Assembly: GCA_031423155.1 (NCBI GenBank)
Contig: JANPEZ010000163.1
Coordinates: forward strand, 1 to 21,759
Origin: JANPEZ01 sp031423155
Lineage (GTDB): Bacteria; Actinomycetota; UBA4738; HRBIN12
Reading direction: 5' to 3'
Length of the DNA: 21,759 bases
A program made the translations under genes and the position numbers. Each line of letters opens with the position of its first letter. Within the stretch, counting starts at the first letter, position 1. This document shows, in pieces, positions 16,239-21,759 of the stretch. A model generated the notes under the pieces. It was not told the DNA's origin. It saw nothing but the letters and a program-made list of their open reading frames with translations, and made no database searches.

Positions 16239-16898
16239 GTGGGAAAGCTCTCGGCCTCCATCTTGTCCGCGGATCTGGCGCGTCTAGCCGACCAGATCCG
16301 CCTGGTAGATCCCTTCGCCGAGACCATCCACATCGACATCATGGATGGGCATTTCGTCCCGCCCATCGCGCTAGGAGCTGTGGTCGTCGCCTCATTGAGG
16401 CCGGTAACCGAGCGGATGCTTCACGGTCACCTGATGGTCGATGCCCCCGAGTCGTTCTTCGACGAGCTGGCTGAGGCCGGCCTGAACATGGTCTCGTTCC
16501 ACCTGGAAGCGGTGCCCGAGCCGACGCCGGCGATCGGCAAGGCGAGGGGTGCCGGCATGGGGGTGGGCATCACCCTCAACCTGGAGACACCGGTCGAGGC
16601 CGCCTTCCCCTTCCTGGATGAGATCGATGACGTGATGTTGATGAGCATCCGCCCCGGCTGGTCCCACCAGTCGCTCGACCCGCAGGTGTATCCGCGCCTC
16701 GAAGCGATGCGCAGAGAGATAGATCGCCGGGACCTGGATGTCGACCTGGAGATCGATGGAGGGGTCAAGGTCGACAACGCCAGGAGGGCCGTCGATGCCG
16801 GGGCGAGCGTGCTCATCGCCGCATCGGGTATCTTCCAGCAGCCGGATCCCGCAGCTGCCGCTCGAGAGCTGGCCGAGATCGCGAAGGGAGCGAGCTAG
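16239..16898 (+). CDS. rpe: Ribulose-phosphate 3-epimerase with an unusual lid loop
   Basis: Rpe interconverts ribulose 5-phosphate and xylulose 5-phosphate; ribulose 5-phosphate is also the substrate of the RibB domain encoded downstream. The 219-residue TIM barrel keeps the metal and acid-base residues: H31 and D33 in HIDIMDGHFVP, H64 in HLMV and D173 in EIDGGV. The loop normally reading NPGFGGQ, which closes over the substrate, is RPGWSHQ at 138-144. The GTG start has no Shine-Dalgarno but has a -10 box six bases upstream. The stop is immediately followed by the ATG of the next gene. Family membership is secure; exact sugar-phosphate preference is inferred from context. Confidence 0.9.
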   Translation: MGKLSASILSADLARLADQIRLVDPFAETIHIDIMDGHFVPPIALGAVVVASLRPVTERMLHGHLMVDAPESFFDELAEAGLNMVSFHLEAVPEPTPAIGKARGAGMGVGITLNLETPVEAAFPFLDEIDDVMLMSIRPGWSHQSLDPQVYPRLEAMRREIDRRDLDVDLEIDGGVKVDNARRAVDAGASVLIAASGIFQQPDPAAAARELAEIAKGAS

Positions 16899-17828
16899 AT
16901 GCCCGAGACGATCCTGGTCGTCGATGACGATCCGGACATCGCCCGATTCGTCGAGGTCAACCTGCGTTCTGCGGGCTACGAGGTAGCCGTCGCCGGTGAC
17001 GGAGAGGAAGCACTCGAGAAGGCGACCGAGCTGCGCCCGGATCTGGTGCTGCTCGACGTCATGATGCCGAGGATCGACGGATTCGAGGTCGCCTCGCGCC
17101 TTCGCAAGAATCCACAGACGGCCAACACTTCGATAATCATGCTGACGGCCAAGGCTCTTTCCGCCGACAAGGTGACTGGCCTTCAGTCGGGAGCAGACGA
17201 CTACATCATCAAGCCGTTCGATCCGATCGAGCTTCTTGCCCGGGTCAAGGGCACGCTGCGTCGCGCCAAGGAGATGCGCAACCTCTCGCCGCTGACGGGC
17301 CTGCCGGGCAACATACGCATCCAGGAGGAGATCGAACGCCAGGTTCGCGACAACAGGGCGTTCGCGGTCTTGTACTGCGACCTTGACAACTTCAAGACCT
17401 ACAACGACCAGAAGGGGTTCGTTCGAGGTGACCGGCTGATCCAGGCCACCGCCCGGACCATCCAGGACGCCGTCCTTGAATTCTCCGGTGCCGACAGCTT
17501 CGTCGGACACGTCGGAGGTGACGACTTCGTTGCGGTCGTTCCCACTGACGTTGCCGAGGATATCGCCAAGCGCATCTGCGAGCGCTTCGATGGGTCTCGC
17601 TCTGAGTTCTACGAGGCCGAGGATCTTGAGCGAGGGACCGTCCGCATGGAGGACCGCAAAGGCGAGATGCAGGACATCCCGCTGGTGTCGATCTCGATCG
17701 GCATCGCGACCACGGCCAAGCGGGCGTTCGCCCACTACGGTGAGGCCGTCTCTGTCGCAACCGAGATGAAACAGTTCGCCAAGCGCGACGCAGGCTCCTC
17801 CTACGCCGTCGACCGACGGATGCCTTAG
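16899..17828 (+). CDS. Response regulator: receiver domain plus GGDEF-like (GGDDF) output domain
   Basis: The 309-residue cytoplasmic protein has an N-terminal receiver domain (1-120) with acidic D9-D11, phosphoacceptor D53 in LLDVMMPRIDG, T83 and K105 in IIKPFDP. A short linker leads to a GGDEF-type domain (about 131-305) beginning LTGLPGNIRIQEEI, with YCDLDNFKTYND and the signature GGDDF at 206-210. The fourth signature position is D rather than E, so cyclic-di-GMP synthesis is possible but not assured; a binding or degenerate role is an alternative. No sensor kinase gene is nearby. It follows rpe with no gap and has its own AAGGGAG site, so it shares the rpe transcript. It separates rpe from the riboflavin genes, which are adjacent in mycobacteria. 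Confidence 0.88.
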   Translation: MPETILVVDDDPDIARFVEVNLRSAGYEVAVAGDGEEALEKATELRPDLVLLDVMMPRIDGFEVASRLRKNPQTANTSIIMLTAKALSADKVTGLQSGADDYIIKPFDPIELLARVKGTLRRAKEMRNLSPLTGLPGNIRIQEEIERQVRDNRAFAVLYCDLDNFKTYNDQKGFVRGDRLIQATARTIQDAVLEFSGADSFVGHVGGDDFVAVVPTDVAEDIAKRICERFDGSRSEFYEAEDLERGTVRMEDRKGEMQDIPLVSISIGIATTAKRAFAHYGEAVSVATEMKQFAKRDAGSSYAVDRRMP

Positions 17829-17863
17829 CGTCACTCGGCTGGTACTTCTCCCAAGCCCCGCCG

Positions 17864-17869
17864 TATACT
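17864..17869 (+). promoter_or_regulatory. Predicted -10 box of the riboflavin operon
   Basis: TATACT lies about 22 bases before the first conserved bases of the FMN riboswitch, which places the transcript start just ahead of the aptamer. A -35 element is not clear (TGGTAC around 17840-17845 at best). Confidence 0.5.
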
Positions 17870-17889
17870 GGAATCTCGAAGATAAAGCT

Positions 17890-18010
17890 CGTCTTCGGGG
17901 CGGGGTGAGATTCCCCACCGGCGGTAGAGTCCGCGACCCTCTGGGAGCCACTCAGGGGTGGATCCGGTGAGATTCCGGAACCGACCGTGAAAGTCGGGAT
18001 GAGAGAAGGC
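17890..18010 (+). promoter_or_regulatory. FMN riboswitch (RFN element)
   Basis: The RNA shows the conserved segments of the FMN aptamer in order: TCTTCGGGGC at 17892-17901, GGGGTGAGATTCCCCACCGG, CGGTAGAGTCCGCGA, GGATCCGGTGAGATTCCGGA, CCGACCGTGAAAGTC and GGATGAGAGAAGG ending at 18009. The variable stem is ACCCT paired with AGGGG(T) around 17936-17959. The 5' TCTTC and 3' GAGAAG pair to close the multi-branched fold. FMN binding would repress the downstream ribD, ribE, ribBA and ribH genes. Presence just before ribD makes the call very secure. Confidence 0.97.
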
Positions 18011-18093
18011 GGGCGTTGGCGCGGTGCTGCAGCTTGCGGCCGCCCGCGTCGCGCTCTGCGTTCCTTTCAAGCCACCGCCCCGGAAGGGGACCG
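18009..18093 (+). promoter_or_regulatory. Riboswitch expression region with a hairpin around the ribD ribosome site
   Basis: After the aptamer, GCGGGCG (18009-18015) can pair perfectly with CGCCCGC (18041-18047), a possible alternative stem sharing the last aptamer bases. It is not followed by a T run, so an intrinsic terminator is not supported. Just before ribD, CCCC (18078-18081) and GGGG (18086-18089) enclose a GGAA tetraloop, so the ribosome site GGAAGGGG is part of a small hairpin four bases ahead of the ATG. Control of translation, or Rho-dependent control, is the reasonable inference. Confidence 0.5.
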
Positions 18094-19197
18094 ATGGTGG
18101 ACGAACGCGAGTCGCATATGCGAAGGGCTATCGCCCTGGCTGAGTTGGGTGCCGGGCGGGTATCTCCTAATCCGATGGTCGGCGCCGTCCTCGTTAGAGA
18201 CGGTCAGGTCATCGGCGAGGGCTTCCACGAGGGTCCGGGCCTCGCCCATGCAGAGGTCGCCGCACTAGCCGCGGCCGATGACGCGAGGGGGGCGACCCTC
18301 TACTGCACGCTCGAGCCCTGCGATCACTTCGGGCGTACGCCACCGTGCACCAAGGCGATCATCGAAGCCGGTATAGCGCGCGTCGTCGTGGCCGCCTCAG
18401 ACCCGAATCCGGCCGTCGACGGCCGAGGGATCGCCGCCCTGCGAGCTGCGGGCATCCGGGTCGATACAGACATCCTGGCCGAAGAGGCCGAGCGGATGAA
18501 CGAGGCATTCAACAGGCACATCGTCAGCGGCCTTCCTTTCGTCACGCTCAAATCGGCGGCCAGCCTCGACGGGAAGACCGCTGCGCGCGACGGGTCCTCG
18601 AAGTGGATCACGGGGGAGGCTGCGCGCGAGGACGTTCACGCGCTCCGCGCCCGCTCCGACGCGATCCTCGTGGGAGCGGGAACCGTCATCGCCGACGATC
18701 CCTCCCTTACGGTCAGGGATCCGGGTTACTCGGGCGCCCCCGTCCTTCGCGTTATCGCGGATGCCTCCGGGAGGGTCGGGGGAGATGCCCGGGTCTTCGA
18801 CAGGCAGGCGCCCACGCTCGTCGCCGCTACCGGAACGACTCCCGAGGCTCGGATCCGCGAGTGGAAGGAGGCCGGGGCCGAGGTCGTGATCTGTGACAAC
18901 GCACCCACCGGTGGAGTCTCGCTTATCGAACTGACCGCGCACCTTGGCAAGCGAGACGTCCAGGGACTCTTGATCGAGGGCGGGGCAACGCTCGCATCCA
19001 GCGCCGTCAGAGACGGCATCGTGGATAAGGTCGTGCTCTACCTGGCGCCATCGCTCATAGGGGGCTCCGGCGCCCCGGGGATCCTGGGTGGCGAAGGATC
19101 CGCCGCGCTGTCCGATGCGACTCCCATGAAGATCGCCGGCGTAACCCGTGTCGGCAAGGACCTGAAAGTGGAGGCATATGTTCACCGGGATAGTTGA
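18094..19197 (+). CDS. ribD: Riboflavin biosynthesis deaminase / reductase
   Basis: RibD deaminates the pyrimidine made by GTP cyclohydrolase II and then reduces its ribosyl side chain with NADPH. The 367-residue protein has the deaminase zinc site: H52 and E54 in AHAEVAA, C76 and C85 in PCDHFGRTPPC, with SPNPMVGAVLV upstream. The reductase domain begins near 147 with PFVTLKSAASLDGKTA and includes SKWITGEAAR and GLLIEGGATLASS. ATG 18094 is chosen because a ribosome site precedes it; ATG 18118 would also leave the domain intact, and an upstream TTG (18016) would lie in the riboswitch hairpin. It overlaps ribE by 20 bases. Confidence 0.96.
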   Translation: MVDERESHMRRAIALAELGAGRVSPNPMVGAVLVRDGQVIGEGFHEGPGLAHAEVAALAAADDARGATLYCTLEPCDHFGRTPPCTKAIIEAGIARVVVAASDPNPAVDGRGIAALRAAGIRVDTDILAEEAERMNEAFNRHIVSGLPFVTLKSAASLDGKTAARDGSSKWITGEAAREDVHALRARSDAILVGAGTVIADDPSLTVRDPGYSGAPVLRVIADASGRVGGDARVFDRQAPTLVAATGTTPEARIREWKEAGAEVVICDNAPTGGVSLIELTAHLGKRDVQGLLIEGGATLASSAVRDGIVDKVVLYLAPSLIGGSGAPGILGGEGSAALSDATPMKIAGVTRVGKDLKVEAYVHRDS

Positions 19198-19762
19198 GGA
19201 ACTGGGCTTCGTCTCCGCCTTCGAGGGATCTCGGTTGCGAGTGTCCTGTCGAGCCGTAGCGGTCGATGCCGCAGTGGGCGATTCGATCGCCGTCAACGGG
19301 GTCTGCCTTACGGTGGTCGAAGCCGGTCGCGACGCCCTCGCCTTCGACGTCTCCGATGAGACCGTCGCGCGGACCAGCCTTCGCCGGCTGGAGCCGGGCC
19401 GGACCGTCAATCTGGAGAGGCCGGTGACACTGGCGACCCGGCTTGGAGGGCACATCGTCCAAGGCCACGTCGACGGCGTAGGCGAGATCAGGGGTTCGGA
19501 TCCGGACGGAGCCGGCGGCATCAGGATCGAGGTGCGACTGCCCGAGGATCTGATGCGCTACGTGGTCGAGAAGGGCTCCGTAACCTTGGATGGTGTGAGT
19601 TTGACCGTCGCCGCCCTCCGAGCAGACGAGATAACCATCGCTCTCATACCGCACACGCTCGCAGTGACTACGTTCGGAGGCGCACAGCCCGGTGATCCGG
19701 TGAACGTTGAAGTTGATGTCATCGCCAAGTACCTGGAACGCCTGATCGGAGGAACAGCATGA
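19178..19762 (+). CDS. ribE: Riboflavin synthase alpha subunit
   Basis: This enzyme dismutates two molecules of 6,7-dimethyl-8-ribityllumazine to riboflavin. The 194-residue protein starts with the diagnostic MFTGIVEELG and shows the two-barrel internal repeat: GDSIAVNGVCLTVV and FDVSDETVARTSL in the first half, GSVTLDGVSLTVA and LIPHTLAVTTF in the second, with GGHIVQGHVDGVG between them. The ATG lies inside the end of ribD and is preceded by GTGGAGG. Its stop shares ATGA with ribBA. The gene is called ribC in some actinobacterial annotations. Confidence 0.96.
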   Translation: MFTGIVEELGFVSAFEGSRLRVSCRAVAVDAAVGDSIAVNGVCLTVVEAGRDALAFDVSDETVARTSLRRLEPGRTVNLERPVTLATRLGGHIVQGHVDGVGEIRGSDPDGAGGIRIEVRLPEDLMRYVVEKGSVTLDGVSLTVAALRADEITIALIPHTLAVTTFGGAQPGDPVNVEVDVIAKYLERLIGGTA

Positions 19763-21030
19763 GGGACCATGTCCGTACCGAAGAGATCGACAGCTCCGCG
19801 TTCTCCTCGATCCCCGAGGCGATCGAGGAGATCAGGAGCGGCCGCATCATCGTCGTCGTAGACGACGCGGACCGGGAGAACGAAGGCGATTTCATCATGG
19901 CGGCGGAGGCCGCAACGCCGGAGGCGGTCAATTTCATGGTCACCCACGGTCGGGGGATCGTGTGCCTTCCCGCAGCGGCATGGCGCCTGGACGAGCTCGG
20001 AATACCCCAGATGGTGAGCGAGTCGGCCAGTGGCCACGAGGCGGCGTTCACCGTTTCGATCGACTACAGGCATGAGACGACTACGGGAACCAGCGCCCAG
20101 GACAGGGCGGCGACGGCCAAAGCTGTTACCGACCCGAGAGCCAAACCGCAGGACTTTCAGAAGCCCGGTCACGTCTTCCCACTCAGGGCTCAAGATGGCG
20201 GCGTGCTGAGGAGGGCGGGTCACACGGAAGCGGCCGTGGATCTTGCCATCGCCGCCGGGATGTTCCCGGCGGGGATCATCTGCGAGATCATGAACGAGGA
20301 CGGCTCGATGGCCCGCCTGCCCGAGCTCGTCAGGGTCTCCCGCGAGCACGGTCTCAAGCTGATCTCGATCGCGGACCTGATCGAGCATCGCCGCAAACGT
20401 GAGGTCCTCGTTGTCAAGGTCGCCGAGGCCAACATCCCGACGGAGTACGGTGACTTCCGCTCGGTCGCATACGAAAGTCTGATCGACGGGCGAACCCACG
20501 TCGCGCTGGTTCGCGGAGACATAGGCGACGGCCAAGATGTCCTGGTTCGCGTCCATTCCGAATGCCTCACGGGCGATGTTTTCGGTTCGATGAGATGCGA
20601 TTGCGGGGCTCAGCTGGAGGGGGCTTTGGACCGGGTCGGAAAGGAAGGTCGAGGCGTCGTCTTGTACGTGAGAGGACACGAGGGGCGCGCCATCGGCCTG
20701 ACACACAAACTGAGGGCGTATCAGCTGCAGGAACAAGGCCGCGATACCGTCGAGGCGAACCTGGAGCTCGGCTTTCCGGCCGATCAGCGCGACTACGGCA
20801 TCGGTGCGCAGATCCTCGTCGATCTGGGGGTCCGTTCGATGCGGCTGCTCACGAACAATCCGGCCAAGAGGGCGGGCCTTGAGGGTTACGGGCTGTCGAT
20901 CGTCGAGCGCTTGCCGATCGAGACCGTTCCCACGGCTGAGAACATCGGCTACCTGCGCGCGAAGCGCGAGAAGATGGGGCACATCCTCGAGGATCTGCCC
21001 GCGGCCGAATCCGGAGGGGCTCTCGAGTGA
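19759..21030 (+). CDS. ribBA: Bifunctional 3,4-dihydroxy-2-butanone 4-phosphate synthase / GTP cyclohydrolase II
   Basis: The two domains start both branches of riboflavin synthesis: ribulose 5-phosphate to the four-carbon unit, and GTP to the pyrimidine. The N-terminal RibB domain (to about 210) has DDADRENEGDF (35-45) and RRAGHTEAAVDLA with H155. The C-terminal RibA domain has the zinc site C269, C280 and C282 in HSECLTGDVFGSMRCDCG, then RGHEGRAIGL, DTVEANLELG, DYGIGAQIL and LTNNPAK. The RGHEGR variant matches mycobacterial RibA2 from memory. In RibB the usual HGTA before FTVS is HEAA (93-96), a mild deviation outside the known catalytic residues. The 423 residues are a normal length. ATGA couples it to ribE and GTGA to ribH. 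Confidence 0.96.
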   Translation: MRDHVRTEEIDSSAFSSIPEAIEEIRSGRIIVVVDDADRENEGDFIMAAEAATPEAVNFMVTHGRGIVCLPAAAWRLDELGIPQMVSESASGHEAAFTVSIDYRHETTTGTSAQDRAATAKAVTDPRAKPQDFQKPGHVFPLRAQDGGVLRRAGHTEAAVDLAIAAGMFPAGIICEIMNEDGSMARLPELVRVSREHGLKLISIADLIEHRRKREVLVVKVAEANIPTEYGDFRSVAYESLIDGRTHVALVRGDIGDGQDVLVRVHSECLTGDVFGSMRCDCGAQLEGALDRVGKEGRGVVLYVRGHEGRAIGLTHKLRAYQLQEQGRDTVEANLELGFPADQRDYGIGAQILVDLGVRSMRLLTNNPAKRAGLEGYGLSIVERLPIETVPTAENIGYLRAKREKMGHILEDLPAAESGGALE

Positions 21031-21506
21031 TAAGCGAACTCCAGGGATCGGCCGAAGGTTCCGCGGGCCGGCGGATCGGGATCGTGGCTGCGCGTTTCAA
21101 CGGCGGGATCACCGGCAAACTCGTCGAGGGGGCGCTCGCGGGTCTGGCCAAGAACGGGGTCTCGGAGTCAGATATCGAACTCGCTTGGGTTCCCGGGGCC
21201 TTCGAGATACCGCTCGTTGCAAGGACGATGGCCGCCTCGGGTCGATTCGACGCGGTGATCTGCCTGGGGGCCGTCATCAGGGGAGAAACCGCTCACTTCG
21301 ACCTGATCGCGCGAGGATCGGCGCGAGGCATCGCGGAGGTCTCCCGAGATACGCGAGTGCCGACGATCTTCGGAGTTCTCGCGACCGAAACACTCGAGCA
21401 GGCTGAAGACCGGGCCGGTGGAAAGCACGGCAACAAGGGCTGGGAGGCGGCGGAAGCGGCTCTGGAGATGGCATCGCTGATGGACTCACTCGAGAAGGGG
21501 GTGTGA
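21027..21506 (+). CDS. ribH: 6,7-dimethyl-8-ribityllumazine synthase
   Basis: RibH condenses the products of the RibA/D and RibB branches into lumazine, the substrate of riboflavin synthase; the enzyme forms pentamers or 60-subunit shells. The 159-residue protein has RFNGGIT (24-30), WVPGAFEIP (54-62), GAVIRGETAHFD with the catalytic H90, and GVLATETLEQAEDRAGGKHGNKG near the C-terminus. The GTG start overlaps the ribBA stop and is preceded by GGAGGGG. It is the last gene of the riboflavin set; a cupin gene follows after one base. Confidence 0.96.
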   Translation: MISELQGSAEGSAGRRIGIVAARFNGGITGKLVEGALAGLAKNGVSESDIELAWVPGAFEIPLVARTMAASGRFDAVICLGAVIRGETAHFDLIARGSARGIAEVSRDTRVPTIFGVLATETLEQAEDRAGGKHGNKGWEAAEAALEMASLMDSLEKGV

Positions 21507-21507
21507 C

Positions 21508-21759
21508 GTGATCATCGACAAGCCCTGGGGCAAGGTCGCGACCTACGCGCTGAACCAGCCCTCCTCCGTGAGGGTCATAACGGTGGAGCCCGGCCAGGAG
21601 ACCAGCGTTCACTTCCATCAGATGCGAGACGAGATGTGGGTCGTCCTGGACGCGGGTCTGACCATCCAGATAGGGGATGAGGCATCCCAGGCGCAGCCGG
21701 GTCAAGAGTTCATCGTTCCCGCCGAGCAGACCCATCGGATCTCCAATCCGGGCCCGACG
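21508..21759 (+). CDS. Cupin-domain protein, mannose-6-phosphate isomerase type II-like (cut by window end)
   Basis: The frame starts with GTG one base after the ribH stop, has the purine-rich site GAGAAGGGGG in front, and remains open to the last base (84 codons visible). The sequence is a single cupin barrel: MIIDKPWGKVATYAL, then the metal-binding H35-x-H37-x4-E42 in VHFHQMRDEMWVVLDAG, and H76 in EQTHRISNPG. The pattern matches the C-terminal phosphomannose isomerase domain of bifunctional type II enzymes, here as a free-standing protein. True substrate is not known; a small sugar-phosphate isomerase or a metal-binding accessory protein are both possible. Tight spacing suggests co-transcription with ribH. 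Confidence 0.78.
   Translation, partial: MIIDKPWGKVATYALNQPSSVRVITVEPGQETSVHFHQMRDEMWVVLDAGLTIQIGDEASQAQPGQEFIVPAEQTHRISNPGPT

Noticed and set aside
16392..17951. Minus-strand open frame of about 520 codons opposite rpe and the response regulator
   Set aside because: It spans two secure plus-strand genes and part of the riboswitch promoter region; codon pattern is that of a mirror frame.
19558..20982. Minus-strand open frame of about 470 codons opposite ribE and ribBA
   Set aside because: The plus strand is firmly assigned and the antisense product has no family signature.

Overview
The window is a dense, GC-rich, almost entirely plus-strand block of housekeeping genes from an actinobacterium (Actinomycetota). 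The evidence is the actinobacterial integration host factor (mIHF) gene next to gmk and rpoZ, a PriA without helicase motifs, the RGHEGR form of GTP cyclohydrolase II, and a gene order that matches, from memory, the Mycobacterium tuberculosis pyr-carAB-pyrF-mihF-gmk-rpoZ-dfp-metK-priA-fmt-fmu-rpe-rib region. The lineage cannot be named from the sequence alone.

Positions 1-7940 hold the pyrimidine operon: the 3' part of pyrC, then carA, carB, pyrK, pyrD and pyrF, each start touching or overlapping the previous stop. Positions 7941-11642 hold mihF, gmk, rpoZ, coaBC and metK (nucleoid, GMP kinase, RNA polymerase omega, coenzyme A, S-adenosylmethionine). Positions 11643-16217 hold priA, def, fmt and rsmB (replication restart relic, peptide deformylase, Met-tRNA formylation, 16S rRNA methylation). 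Positions 16239-17828 hold rpe and a response regulator with a GGDEF-like output domain. Positions 17864-21506 hold a riboflavin operon with an FMN riboswitch leader followed by ribD, ribE, ribBA and ribH. A cupin gene runs off the right edge. I see no tRNA, rRNA, CRISPR array, prophage or insertion sequence.

The pathways are linked: ribBA/D/E/H make riboflavin, the precursor of the FMN and FAD that PyrD and PyrK need, and the riboswitch closes the feedback loop. Several starts (metK, fmt, rpe) have a -10 box only 6-9 bases before the start codon and no Shine-Dalgarno sequence, which suggests leaderless transcripts.

The most unusual observations are: (1) the PyrD reads as a class 1B dihydroorotate dehydrogenase but has replaced the catalytic cysteine and the asparagines that normally hold orotate, while its partner PyrK has a degraded glycine-rich nucleotide motif but an intact [2Fe-2S] cysteine set; (2) carA carries an in-frame insertion of about 100 bp that is itself an imperfect palindrome; (3) priA has no ATG, GTG or TTG anywhere near its apparent N-terminus.
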